The notes: generated from the letters alone by a model not told the origin. Numbered from the stretch's first letter, positions 1 to 9,966 are shown. The stretch: 32,500 nt of DNA from Symbiodinium natans (GCA_905221605.1 CAJNDS010000624.1:510001-542500); one strand, 5' to 3'. A program made the numbers and translations.

Positions 1-19
1 CGTAGGGAACTCTATGCCC

Positions 20-222
20 TATGACCCTAAACCCTAAACCCCATGACCCTAAACCCCATAACCCTAAACCCTATAACCCTCTAACCCTATAACCCTATAA
101 CCCTAAACCCTACAACCCTAAGCCTTAAACCCTGAACCCGAGTAAGAGGGGTTTCGGGTTGAACCCCTAAGCCCTAAACCCTAAACCCGAAACCCTAAAC
201 CCTAAACCCTAACCCTAAACCT
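20..222 (-). repeat. Degenerate CCCTAAA telomere-like array
   Basis: Repeats of CCCTAAA with many variants (CCCCATAA, CCCTATAA, CCCTGAA) are read on the plus strand, so the G-rich strand is minus. Order is poor up to about 160 and better at 162-222. The degeneracy argues for an old interstitial array rather than a living chromosome end. Confidence 0.85.
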
Positions 223-310
223 GTTTGCGTGAAGCAGTCTGGAAGTCTTTGGGTTTTGGAGTGGGGGTGGAAAATGTGTGTTTACCACACCTTTGGCCCT
301 GCAGTCCTTC

Positions 311-413
311 GGGTTTAGGGTCTAGGTTTAGGGTTTAGGGTTTAGGGTTTAGGGTTTAGGGTTTAGGGTTTAGGGTTTCGGGTTTCGGGTTTCGGGTTTC
401 GGGTTGAGGGTTT
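311..413 (+). repeat. TTTAGGG array ending in TTTCGGG units
   Basis: A run of TTTAGGG is followed by four consecutive TTTCGGG units at about 376-403. The change of unit within one array shows local homogenisation of a variant. Confidence 0.9.
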
Positions 414-948
414 AGGTTTGTGGCACCTAAGTCCCCTGAGAGTGCTTTGGCTTCTTGGGTCTAGCTTCGAGGGTTTAGAGGTTTAGAGTGTGGGGTTCGG
501 AGTTTAGAGCATAGCGTTTGGGGCTGACAAGGTCCTATAGGGTTTAGGGCTTACGGGGCTTCGGCTAAGGGTCCTGTAGGGTGAAGAGCTCCGAAAACCC
601 CTAGATTGTGGCCACGGCTCACGACGTGCATCGCCAGCTATCGCCCTTTCCAGGGATTAAGGGCCCCTAAACACTAAATCCTCTTTTGACTGCAAGAATT
701 CAGGACCTGGATGAGCTTGAGGATTGAGGGCTGTATATTATAGGGCTTCATGGAAATGCTGACCCCCCCAACCCCCTCGTGTGAGCAGTGCGTTCGAAAC
801 ACAAATATATACATGTATTTCCAGTCTGGCAAAAGCTTCCAAGGCGTCAGTTCAACCAAGACCCCCCCCCCCCCCCCAAAGCCTGCCACCCTGAACCCCA
901 AAATCCTCGATCCTACAACCCAAGAGCAGATACAGAGTTATCAGTTCC
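414..948. other. Unique spacer, no gene seen; C16 tract
   Basis: No convincing coding frame was seen. It contains a homopolymer of 16 C at 862-877. Short open frames around 674-1144 exist on both strands but have no recognisable protein character and run into telomere-like DNA. Confidence 0.6.
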
Positions 949-1134
949 CCTAAACCCTAAACCGCAAACCCTAACCCCTAAACCGTTTATGGACTTCGGC
1001 TTCAATACCTTCGTCTTAGCAAACAAGGCCCCACACACCCGACAGCGACAAGCGATCTCCAAACACGCTCCTGCCATGCCTCGTCTCTACAAAACCTTCA
1101 GAAGCAGAGGCCAAGCCAACTCCAAAATCTGCCC

Positions 1135-1262
1135 TAGACCCTAAACTGAACCTAAACCCTCAACCCTCAACCCCAAACCCAAAATCTAAACCCTAAATCC
1201 AAAGCCCTAAACCCTAAACCCTAAACCCTAAACCTTAAACCAAAAGTTCTAAACCCTAAACC
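1135..1262 (-). repeat. Degenerate CCCTAAA array
   Basis: CCCTAAA units are mixed with CCCTCAA, CCCAAA and CCTTAAA variants. A smaller patch of the same kind lies at 949-990. Confidence 0.8.
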
Positions 1263-1343
1263 AGCCTGGCAGTGCTCGGTATCCGTCCACCACGACCACT
1301 TCGCGGCGCCACCGGACGCACGAGAGCCTTAGGGCACAAGATG

Positions 1344-1552
1344 CTAGGGTTTAGGGTTCAGGGTTCAGGGTTTAGGGTTTAGGGTTTAGGGTTCAGGGTT
1401 TAGGGTTTGGGGTTTAGGGTTTAGGGTTCAGGGTTTAGGGTTCAGGGTTTAGGGTTCAGGGTTTAGGGTTTGGGGTTTAGGGTTTAGGGTTTAGGGTTTA
1501 GGGTTTAGGGTTTAGGGTTTAGGGTTTAGGGTTTAGGGTTTGGGGTTTAGGG
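1344..1552 (+). repeat. TTTAGGG array with TTCAGGG and TTTGGGG variants
   Basis: About 30 seven-base units. TTCAGGG variants are scattered through the first half and TTTGGGG recurs. The second half (about 1480-1530) is nearly pure TTTAGGG. Confidence 0.9.
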
Positions 1553-1661
1553 CCCCTAGGCTGTGAGGCTGGGTTGAGACACCCGAAGTCCTGAACCCGA
1601 ATCGCCTTGAGTCCTTACCAACCGCAAGCCCTAGTGGCCCTGACCCCAAAGCAACGGCAGA

Positions 1662-1777
1662 GGGTTTAGGGTTTAGGGTTTAGGGTTTAGGGTTTAGGGT
1701 TTAGGGTTTAGGGTTTAGGGTTTAGGGTTTAGGGTTTAGGGTTTAGGGTTTAGGGTTTAGGGTTTAGGGTTTAGGGT
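1662..1777 (+). repeat. Nearly perfect TTTAGGG array
   Basis: About 16 consecutive TTTAGGG units with no interruption visible. It begins and ends abruptly in unrelated sequence. Confidence 0.95.
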
Positions 1778-1953
1778 TGCTCCAACTTCAGTTCAGGGTT
1801 TGGCGGCTTAGGGCGCAGGGCGCAAGGTGATGCAAGGTGTAGGGCAGGTTTCGGGCGCAAGGAAATCGGGATCCAAACCCTCTCAACTCTGCGCCCCCCA
1901 CGCAGCACATGATGCCTTGACACGGCACGGCGGCCCTTCAGAATACCAACCAC

Positions 1954-2033
1954 CCTACACCCTAAACCCTAACTCAGGCCCTAAACCCTAAACCCTAAAC
2001 GCCAAACCCTAAACCCTAAACCCTAAACCCTAA
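1954..2033 (-). repeat. CCCTAAA array
   Basis: Around ten CCCTAAA units with a few variants near the start. It is opposite in orientation to the perfect array that ends about 180 bp upstream. Confidence 0.9.
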
Positions 2034-2154
2034 TGCAAATTCAGCGTTACACATGAGCTCCCCACAGCGTGGCCGGCGTTGCGACCAGCAGAAGGACCTC
2101 GGGAACTGCTCTCCCGCACTCATTGGGTTGCTCCAAACTCGGCTTCACTTCCTA

Positions 2155-2245
2155 GGGATTAGGGTTTAGGGTTCAGGGTTTAGGGTTCGGGGAAAGGAAA
2201 GGGTTTAGGGTTCGGGTTTCGGGCTTAGGGCTTAGGGTTCAGAAC
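2155..2245 (+). repeat. Degenerate TTTAGGG array
   Basis: TTTAGGG, TTCAGGG, TTTCGGG and CTTAGGG units are broken by a short purine-rich insertion at about 2190-2203. Confidence 0.8.
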
Positions 2246-2797
2246 TTGCTTTTTTGGAGAACCCTGATAAACAAGATCCAGATCTAAAAAAATGACCCTT
2301 ATGCTTTTTCAGGAAACACAACGCTCAGAACCCGAAGCTGATATTTTTTCGACTCTTGGCGTGAGTCTTCTGAGCGTTTCGGCTGCCACCCGCTGCTCAC
2401 AGATACTTCAGTGGAGGCTTGTGCCAAAGAGCCGACATGCTTCTAGGTTCTGAGGGGCCGTGTCGACGACAGGTGGAGACACCCCAAGACTTTCAGACCC
2501 TGACTCATGCCAGAACCCACTGTTCCAAACCCCCGAACCCTAGCCCTAAACCACTCTTCCGAAGCCTCCCACGAACTCCCGAAGCCCTCTTACCAAAGCT
2601 TTTTGGGGCACTGGCACCGGCTTTTTCATCGAAGCACTGGGAGGCGCTGGGAGGCCGGCAAGGGCGCACAGCTCCAAGGACCACCACAGAGCCTCCCAGG
2701 TTTCGGGATGCCGAGCCCTGGAGGGGCCTTAGGAAGAAAATATTATGGGGCGTTAGGATGTGGGGCTGGAGCTCTTGCAAATAAAGTATACACTTTT
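2246..2797. other. Unique spacer, no gene seen
   Basis: Mixed-composition sequence. Overlapping open frames occur on both strands at about 2419-2821, but none shows domain-like composition or a believable start, and they include CCCTAAA-derived sequence. Nothing is called here. Confidence 0.5.
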
Positions 2798-2950
2798 ACA
2801 TATATACAAACATGTGCATAGCTTAGAATGTTGTGTAATAGTAACTCAAGCAATACACTGTGCGATTTTGCTTCTATTATACAATTAACTAGAAAATAAA
2901 AGAAATACAATTAAAAACAAACAAATAAAAACATATGCTTGTATATATGT
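2798..2950. repeat. AT-rich islet bounded by 12-bp inverted repeats
   Basis: ACATATATACAA at 2798-2809 is the exact reverse complement of TTGTATATATGT at 2939-2950. The enclosed ~130 bp are strongly AT-rich, unlike the GC-rich surroundings. This could be a small MITE-like element, but no clear target-site duplication is visible and AT-rich DNA makes such repeats by chance. Confidence 0.4.
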
Positions 2951-3043
2951 TATGTTGCGAATCTTAAACTCTGTTCTACATCCTACTTGAGACGTTATAT
3001 ACAACATCGGCTGCACCGATCTTTGTGTGGATGGGTCCTAAGA

Positions 3044-3077
3044 CCTAAACCTTAAGCCTTAAGCCCTAAGGTTTAGG
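3044..3077. repeat. Hairpin made of telomere-like arms
   Basis: CCTAAACCTTA at 3044-3054 pairs perfectly with TAAGGTTTAGG at 3067-3077 across a 12-base loop. Confidence 0.7.
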
Positions 3078-3223
3078 GCCTCAACCTCAAGAAATGGTTC
3101 AAAACCCCTGTCTAACCCAGCTTGCTGCCGAAGTGGCGTAGAGCCCCCGGTGCGCTGACCTCATGAGACAGTGGTCCAAGGCTCTCGCAAGAATAACTGG
3201 CCAAAGCCAGTGAAACATTCTGT

Positions 3224-3378
3224 TGAGGGTTTAGGGTTTAGGGTTTAGGGTTTAGGGTTTAGGGTTTAGGGTTTAGGGGTTTAGGGTTTAGAGTTTAGGG
3301 TTTAGGGTTTAGGGTTTAGGGTTTAGGGTTTAGGGTTTAGGGTTTAGGGTTTAAGGTTTAGGGTTTAGGGTTTAGGGT
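3224..3378 (+). repeat. TTTAGGG array
   Basis: About 22 units, mostly perfect, with one TTTAGGGG, one TTTAGAG and one TTTAAGG variant. Confidence 0.95.
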
Positions 3379-3733
3379 CAGCTGCCTTCACTTTTCCTAG
3401 GCCACTGGGCTGCGCTGGCCTTTGCCGCAGGCAAGATGTACAAAGTTACCCAAGGTTGATCATGGCTTGCAAGCATTGTGATACATAGAAACTACACAGT
3501 GTACACTATAGATTTGGCGTTGTATATATTTATATTCCGTAGTGCGCATTCATTTTGTGAGGTATTCGACCCGCCACTTTTGCTCATACAGCGAATGATA
3601 CAATGTAGCTTGACAACAGTGAGGTACACAGCAGTCTTTGGATCCGATTTTTGGAAGAGCTTCGGTACAGATACCTACTGGATTCTCCCCAAAGACCTTT
3701 AGGAATAAACAAGGGCCGTTGTTGGGCTTCATG
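3379..3733. other. Unique spacer, no gene seen
   Basis: Moderately AT-rich unique sequence with a 10-bp palindrome AGTGTACACT near 3497. A 74-codon plus-strand open frame at 3478-3702 has no recognisable features. Confidence 0.5.
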
Positions 3734-3756
3734 GGGTTAGGGCACTGCCCTAACCC
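3734..3756. repeat. Telomere-like palindrome (head-to-head)
   Basis: GGGTTAGGGCA at 3734-3744 is mirrored exactly by TGCCCTAACCC at 3746-3756 around a single central base. CCCTAAA units continue to about 3770. The G-strand-then-C-strand order is that expected at a fusion of two telomeric ends. Confidence 0.8.
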
Positions 3757-3770
3757 TAAACCCTAAAACC

Positions 3771-4239
3771 CTTGTAAGGGTCGTTTGAAAGGGGAGAAAG
3801 GATACCCCTAAGAGATCGCCAGGACTTGTGCAATTGCAGCACGAGGCGCAGTAAGAGCAGGCCGTCCACGAGCAGGGGGCTTAATCCTTCCTCCGCAGTT
3901 GCAGGCTCCATGTGTGTCGATTTCAAGATCTTCGGGGTGGGGGTGGGGGGGGTCGGGGGGGCCAAGGGGTATTGGTTGGGGGGTGGCGGGCGCCACCCAG
4001 GCCCCCGGGAAACCCAGCAGGAAAGGGGGTATTCGAGCTTGGGCTCGGCTAGGTCTGTAAGGGTTTGGGGTTTTGGGTTTTGGGTGGAGGGCCGGCAAAA
4101 GTGCTGGGGATCTCCTGTTGCCTCACGCTCGGCCCGAAGCTTGCCAGTTCTCTAGACTACGGACTCCGCATTATACAACTTCTTAATTTAACAAAAAAAA
4201 CACACATTTACGCACTTTTTCATGTCGAAATGCAAAAGG
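3771..4239. other. Unique spacer with G-rich patch, no gene seen
   Basis: Contains a very G-rich stretch at about 3934-3990 with several runs of four or more G, able in principle to form quadruplexes. No coding frame is supported. Confidence 0.5.
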
Positions 4240-4345
4240 CATAGGGCTTAGGGTTTAGGGTTTAAGGTTTAGGGTTTAGGGTTTAGGGTTCAGGGTTTAG
4301 GGTTTAGGGTTTAGGGCTTGGGGCTTGGGGTTTTGGGGTTTTGGG
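4240..4345 (+). repeat. TTTAGGG array grading into TTTTGGGG
   Basis: TTTAGGG units pass into CTTGGGG and TTTTGGGG units at about 4314-4345. TTTTGGGG is the ciliate-type unit, here a short variant stretch. Confidence 0.85.
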
Positions 4346-4472
4346 GTGTTAGGGCTTTAGGTTTTGGGGCTTCGAGCTTCGCGGCTCCTTGTCCCCAGCG
4401 AAGACCAGGCTGCCGGCCTTGTCAGGCTCGAACGCGCATGGGAAGCCTTTGCTCGGCGGCAGAGGATGCTCC

Positions 4473-4660
4473 TAGGGTTTAGGGCTTTGGGGTTTCGGGT
4501 TCAGGGTTTACAGGGTTTGGGGTTTAGGGTTTAGGGTTTGGGGTTAAGGGTTCGGGGTTTAGGGTTTGGGGTTTAGGGTTTGGGGATTAGGGTTGGGGGT
4601 ATGGGGTTTAGGGTTGGGGGTTTGGGGTTTAGAGTTTGGGGGTTTGAGGTTAGGGCTAAG
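4473..4660 (+). repeat. Degenerate TTTAGGG/TTTGGGG array
   Basis: Alternating TTTAGGG and TTTGGGG units with drift. The opposite strand stays open for about 60 codons only because the seven-base repeat lacks stops. Confidence 0.8.
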
Positions 4661-4843
4661 GGTTGAGGACTTGGAGGGATAGGGGCCCACGTAGCTTAGG
4701 GCTTGAGGTTTACGGGGTTTAGGGGTGGATCGCCACCATGTGCTGTCCATGAGCCCAGACTTGGCGGTTTCAGAACCTGCGGAGACGGCCTTTGAGTGAC
4801 AGCGCCCGGCTCCCCAACCCTAAACCCCTAAACCCGAAATGGG

Positions 4844-4865
4844 GGTTTCCGAAAACAGGGGTACC
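4844..4865 (-). repeat. Dispersed short motif, inverted copy
   Basis: Read on the minus strand this is GGTACCCCT, two variable bases, then TTTCGGAAACC. It matches the tandem copies at 18589-18660 at all but three or four positions. A partial copy lies at 24245-24261. Confidence 0.55.
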
Positions 4866-5339
4866 CTTGTTTGGAGGAGTTCATTTTCAAAGGATAGCAG
4901 TAATTTGGGGGGGTATATAAGGGGTCCCTATTTTTGTAAACTCCCAAAGCTCAGGTTGGGGGTTCCTCGCCACAGCCCTGAGCTGCTTCGGAGGCTTTAG
5001 GGTTTAGGGTTTAGGGTTTAGGGTTTAGGGCTTCGGAGAGGAAGAGCTACCGGGCATTTTTGTTCCAGGAAGCTTCTGGAGTCTGCGGGCTCCTTTTGCG
5101 GGACTCCGGGTCGACGGTGGGGTTGAAGTTTAAGGTTAGGTTTTAGAGTTTAGGGTTTAGGGTTGAGGGTTGAGGGTTTAGAGTTTAGGGTCGGACTTAG
5201 GGTTTAGGGTCGGACTTCGGGCTTCGGGCATCGGGCTTCGGGCTCCGCAACCCTGTAAAAGGCGTCCCAGGCACTGCCCTGCTGGTAGACTCGCTGGACG
5301 AGATCTGTGCACTGCAGGGACATCGGAGACCTCGCAGTA
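4866..5339 (+). other. Spacer with short TTTAGGG patches, no gene seen
   Basis: Small arrays lie at 4996-5030 and 5137-5215 (with TTGAGGG and TTCGGGC variants) in otherwise unique sequence. No gene is supported. Confidence 0.55.
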
Positions 5340-5588
5340 GGTTTAGGGTTTAGGGTTTGAAGGGTTCAGGAATTAAGGTTTAGGGTTTCGGGTTTAGGGT
5401 TTAGGGTCTAGGGTTTAGGGTTTAGGGTTTAGAGTTTAGGGTTTAGGGTTTAGGGTTTAGGGTTTAGGGTTTAGGGTTTAGGGTTTAGGGTTTAGGGTTT
5501 AGGGTTTAGGGTTTAGGGTTTAGGGTTTAGGTTTAGGGTTTAGGGTTTAGGGTTTAGGGTTTAGGGTTTAGGGTTTAGGGTTTAGGGT
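5340..5588 (+). repeat. Long TTTAGGG array
   Basis: One of the longest arrays in the window. It is degenerate to about 5410 and then nearly perfect for about 25 units, with one six-base unit near 5528. It ends sharply beside a GC-rich hairpin. Confidence 0.95.
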
Positions 5589-5600
5589 GTCTCAATGAGT

Positions 5601-5638
5601 GGGCGCGCTGGTGCTGAAAGCACCCAGGCGCGCGCCCC
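5601..5638. repeat. GC-rich hairpin beside telomere-like array
   Basis: GGGCGCGC then TGGTGCT, a three-base loop GAA, then AGCACCCA and GGCGCGCGCCC. The arms pair with a small bulge. It starts 12 bases after the long TTTAGGG array ends. Confidence 0.65.
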
Positions 5639-5775
5639 GAGTTGCATAAGCCCACCCCCGCTGGCGCTCCACCCTCGCCTTAACCTTTACGGGTTTAGGG
5701 TTCTTTTGAACTCTGATCGTGCTTTTGTCATTTTTCTCTTGTTTATTGGTTGGGTTTAGAAGCAAAAGTCAGAGG

Positions 5776-7290
5776 TTTGGGATTGGGCTGGCTGCCGCCA
5801 TCGCGCCTGAAGTCAAAGGGGTGGGATGGGCGGTTGCTTTCGCTGATGCTGCAGCTGGACCTTGTTGGAGTCGTGGTGGCCTTGTGAGTCTTTTTGAAAG
5901 TCAAAAACCCAAAGGTTTGGGCTTGGGGCTGGCTGCCGCCTTCGCCCTTGGTGATGCTGCGTCATCTGGATCCCTTGCTTGAAAGGGCCAGGCACCTCAG
6001 GCCAAGGCCTGTTTTTCAGGCAGGGTTCAGGCAATGCGCAAGCAGGAGATCCAGTCCCAGGCAGGGGGCCACAGCCTCCAGCAAGTTTTTCTAAAACTTC
6101 AAAACCCGAAGGTTTGGGCTTGGGGCTGGCTGCCGCCTTCGCCCTTGCATGCTGCGTCCTGGCTGGGGATCTGGATCCCTTGCAAAAGACCTCAGACCAG
6201 CCAAGGCCAGGCCAGTTTGGGATTGGGCTGGCTGCCGCCTTCGCGCCTGAAGTCAAAGGGGTGGGATGGGCGGTTGCTGCTGCCTTCGCTTTCGCTGATG
6301 CTGCAGCTGGACCTTGTTGGAGTCGTGGTGGCCTTGTGAGTCTTTTAAAAGTCAAAAACCCAAAGGTTTGGGCTTGGGGCTGGCTGCCGCCTTCGCCCTT
6401 GGTGATGCTGCGTCATCTGGATCCCTGAAAGGGCAGGCACCTCAGGCCAAGGCCTGTTTTTCAGGCCCCCAGGCAAGGCTCCCAGGCAGGGGCCTCCCAG
6501 GCAGGCCTCCCAGGCAGGGGGCCACCTCCCAACAAGTTTTTCTCAAAGTTAAAAACCCGAAGGTTTGGGCTTGGGGCTGGCTGCCGCCTTCGCCCTTGCA
6601 TGCTGCGTCCTGGCTGGGGATCTGGATCCCTTGCAAAAGACCTCAGACCAGCCAAGGCCAGGGCAGTTTGGGATTGGGCTGGCTGCCACCTTCGCGCCTG
6701 AAGTCAAAGGTGTGGGATGGGCGGTTGCTGCTGCCTTCGCTTTCGCTGATGCTGCAGCTGGACCTTGCCAAAGGTTTGGGCTTGGGGCTGGCTGCCGCCT
6801 TCGCCCTTGGTGATGCTGCGTCATCTGGATCCCTTGCTTGAAAGGGCCAGGCACCTCAGGCCAAGGCCTGTTTCTCAGGCAGGGTTCAGGCAATGCGCAA
6901 GCAGGAGATCCAGTCCCAGGCAGGGGGCCACAGCCTCCCAGCAAGTTTTTCTCAAAGCAGGAGATCCAGTCCCAGGCAGGGGGCCACAGCCTTTCAGCAA
7001 GTTTTTCTCAAAGTTAAAAACCCGAAGGTTTGGGCTGGGGGCTGGCTGCCGCCTTCGCCCTTGCATGCTGCGTCCTGGCTGGGGATCTGGATCCCTTGCA
7101 AAAGACCTCAGACCAGCCAAGGCCAGGGCAGTTTGGGATTGGGCTGGCTGCCGCCTTCGCGCCTGAAGTCAAAGGGGTTTGCTCTCGCTGATGCTGCAGC
7201 TGGACCTTGTTGGCCTTGTGAGTCGTTTAAAAGTCAAAAACCCAAAGGTTTGGGCTTGGGGCTGGCTGCCGCCTTCGCCCTTGGTCCCAA
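5776..7290 (+). repeat. ~450-bp higher-order satellite, about 3.4 copies
   Basis: Three related subunits recur in fixed order, each opening with TTTGGG, (A/C)TTGGG, then GCTGGCTGCCGCC. Subunit C (ATTGGG, then TCGCGCCTGAAGTCAAAG) starts at 5776, 6216, 6667 and 7132. Subunit A (followed by GGTGATGCTGCGTCATCTGG) lies near 5911, 6364, 6773 and 7245. Subunit B (followed by GCATGCTGCGTCCTGGCTGG) lies near 6107, 6560 and 7025. The resulting period is about 440-465 bp. Copies differ by deletions, and one has an extra 60-bp duplication near 6950. Open frames of 100-180 codons exist on both strands, but the same subunit is read in different frames in different open frames (GLGLAAAFAL versus VWAWGWLPPSPL), so coding is unlikely. 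Repeated CCTTGTGAGTC blocks look like splice donors but are part of the repeat. Confidence 0.85.
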
Positions 7291-7311
7291 AGGGGTTCTC
7301 AGAGAGGGTCC

Positions 7312-7783
7312 CAGCCAGCCTTCCAGGCAGAGCCTCCCAGGCGGGCCTTCCAGGCAGAATCTCCCAGGCAGGGGCCTCCCAGGCAGGAGCTTCCTAGGCA
7401 GGAGCTTCCTAGAGGGCCTCCCAGGCAGGGGCCTCCCAGGCAGGGGCCGGGGCCTCGCCAGGGCTTGGCAGGCGGGGGGCAGGGGCCTGCCTGGCAGGGC
7501 TTTTTTGGCAGGGGCCCAGGCAGGGGCCTCCGGGGCCTCCCAGACAGGGGCCTCCCAGCCAGGGCTTGGCAGGCGGGGGGGCCTTCCAGGCAGGGCCTCC
7601 CAGGCAGGGGCCTCCAGGCAGGGCCTCCCAGAGGCAGGGGCCTCCCAGACAAACCCCCCCCAGGCAGGGGTTTCCCAGGCAGGGGCCTCCCAGGCAGGAG
7701 CCTCCCAGGAACCTCCCAGGCAGGGGCCTCCCAGGCAGGGGCCTCCCAGGCAGGGGCCTCCCAGGCAGGCAGGGGCCTCCCGG
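7312..7783 (+). repeat. 15-bp GC-rich minisatellite
   Basis: About 30 copies of a unit near CAGGCAGGGGCCTCC, with interruptions at 7450-7590. The 15-base period would read as Gly/Pro/Arg-rich or Ala/Gly/Ser/Gln-rich pentapeptides. No start, signal or flanking coding sequence supports a real protein. A short seed of the same unit is present inside the neighbouring satellite at 6475-6525. Confidence 0.85.
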
Positions 7784-7998
7784 CAAGAGGTTGCGATGTT
7801 TTACCCGAAGGTTTGGGGTATCTTATTCTAGGGCGACCTGACGGGTTTCTCGCCAGCGACCTGCCGGGTCCACCGCGCAGCCCGCAGCTGCCTGCGGGAC
7901 TGGAGCTCCGTCGCCCGCCGGAGGGCTTCTGGCTCCGGAGCTACCTCGCCTGCCGGCTTCGGTGCGTTCGCCCTGCTCGACGGCCCCGGGCTCACTCA

Positions 7999-8095
7999 GT
8001 TTAGGGTTTAGGGTTTAGGGTTTAGGGTTTAGGGTTTAGGGTTTAGGGTTTAGGGTTTAGGGTTAGGGTTTAAAGGGTTTAGGGTGTGGGGTTTA
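7999..8095 (+). repeat. TTTAGGG array
   Basis: Ten or so perfect units followed by drifted ones (TTAGGG, TTTAAAGGG, TGTGGGG). Confidence 0.9.
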
Positions 8096-8152
8096 GAGAA
8101 AGCTGCTTCTCCACCTAAGGGGAAGACATCTCACCCGAAACCAAAAAGTTAT

Positions 8153-8191
8153 GAGACCCTAAACCCTAAACCCTAAACCCTAAACCCTAAA
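8153..8191 (-). repeat. Short CCCTAAA array
   Basis: Five CCCTAAA units, opposite in orientation to the array ending about 60 bp before. Confidence 0.85.
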
Positions 8192-8609
8192 CTCCCTTTT
8201 GAGGCCGAGGTGCGCCAGGCTCCGCCAGCGAAAGTGCGAGGCAAAGGCCAGGGCGGAGAATTTGGCGTCTGCTCCCTGCTTGGGTGTGATGGCTTAGGGT
8301 TTAGGGTTTGGGGTTCAGGGCTTAGGTTTCGGGTTCTAGGGCTTAGGGCTCAGGTTTTGGGGCTCAGGGTTTAGGGTTAAGAGTCTAGGGTTTGGGTGGC
8401 CAAAACGCTGATGCCCGAAACCCCTCAAGGAGGGCCAGGAGTCTCAGGGTTTTTACAAGCAGACAGCTTGGAGGAGTGCAGGTCGAGAGCTTTGAGGACA
8501 TTGTGGGGTTTGGAATGTATTTCCGTTGCTGCAGCTGTTGAGCAAAGGTGTCGGCTTCTGCCGCACAACACTGCAAAACAACACCGCATGCTCTGACAGC
8601 GGCCAGTGG

Positions 8610-8681
8610 ATGAGGATGATGATGATGATGATGAGGAGGAGGAGGAGGATGAGGATGAGGATGAGGATGAGGATGAGGATG

Positions 8682-8719
<38 letters not shown>
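8610..8719 (+). repeat. GAT/GAG trinucleotide repeat
   Basis: Mixed (GAT)n, (GAG)n and (GATGAG)n blocks. Adjacent open frames giving poly-Met/Arg or poly-Ile/Leu are artefacts of this repeat. Confidence 0.9.
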
Positions 8720-8720
<1 letters not shown>

Positions 8721-8739
8721 GCGCTTTCCATCAGATCAG

Positions 8740-9884
8740 CATAGTGTGGCATAAAGTTGTTTGGTAGTGTTGCGGCTACTTCGGTGCTACTGTTGCTGTT
8801 ATAAACATTGAAGACTATCAACGCCACTCCTGCCATCCCTTTTATGGTTCAAGTGCTATCTAGTGGGACTACGGCTATCCAGAGCCATCAAAGACACTAG
8901 CCCCTTGTTGCTAATTACCGTGCTTACGCAGTGTGGAGACCCATATAACCCAATAACACGAAGACCAACAAACTCAGTCCTCCACTCCGGTTAAGCACCA
9001 GCACTTTGCAAGATGAACGTCTAGGCCAGAACAGAGCAAAGCGCCTGCACTGACAGGTTTGCTTTGCAAACCAGAGCTTGCTCCAGTGGCCTGGGTGGCT
9101 GTACAATTTCGCTTTATCATCAGAAACCGTAGTCATTTCGAAATGGTCCTCGTAAGGCAACCTCGTTTAAGGTTCGTGCACAGCAACCCCATTGTGCAAA
9201 GGCAGCATGACGCAGGTCTTCCCCCGAACCGCAACCCTAAACCTTACTGAGTTGATGTTATTACCAGAAAAATGACACATACCGACTGTTGTTACTATTC
9301 GAAAGTATATGGCCACGGCTAATTTGGCAACAAGCATTCAGGGCCCAGGAGAAACTAAACCCTAGGGGCTTCAGGGTTTTAGGTGTGCCTACTCGGAGGT
9401 TCATGGGTGCCTATAACCACAGTCATAAGTCTGGCCCAAAAAACAAATGCCTCCTCAATACGAATATAGGCGCCTTAATAATTTGAATAGGGTTTTAGGG
9501 GCCAGCAGAGGTTTTACAACAAAGGGAGCATAAGGGAAGATACTAGTAGTAGTTCTTCCGACCTGGAGGCACCGGAGATTACGCGGTATTTGTTGGTGAG
9601 AACGTGCAGAGGCACGGGCTGGCAGGGCAACTAAAAGTGGTCTGAGGGTTGGGATTTAGGGAGGGCAACCGGGAAGATAGCAACGTCACGCAGACGAGGG
9701 GGGCGTGAAGATGGCCAACTGTTTCAGCTTGCGCGTTCGGAGATGAGGTTCAGGGTTTTTGGGGCTTCGGGCTTATAAAATCCCAGAACCCTCAGCCTCC
9801 CTGAACTCTAAAGCTTAGGGCTGATAAAATCCCAGAACCCCTAAAAAAATCCCTAAACCCCCAAAACCCCAAGCCCAAGAGAGA
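8740..9884. other. Long unique spacer, no gene seen
   Basis: One of the longest stretches almost free of telomere-like DNA. Open frames of 60-80 codons occur on both strands (8924-9160 minus, 9059-9250 plus, 9289-9486 plus). None has a recognisable motif or conserved feature, so no gene is called. Confidence 0.5.
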
Positions 9885-9966
9885 GAAACCCTAAACCCTA
9901 AACCCTAAACCCTAAACCCTAAACCCTAAACCCTAAACCCTAAACCCTAAACCCTAAACCCTAAAC
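9885..9966 (-). repeat. Perfect CCCTAAA array
   Basis: Eleven consecutive CCCTAAA units without visible change. Confidence 0.95.

Noticed and set aside
1-222. Native chromosome end at the window start
   Set aside because: The array is degenerate, and similar arrays occur throughout the window in both orientations.
4912-4925. TATATAAGG as a TATA-box promoter
   Set aside because: No gene follows it, and TATA boxes are not typical of dinoflagellates.
5813-7831. Long open frames on both strands in the satellite and minisatellite, Ala/Gly- or Pro-rich
   Set aside because: The same subunit is read in different frames in neighbouring open frames, both strands are open, and copy spacing is not a multiple of three. 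The openness comes from repeat composition.
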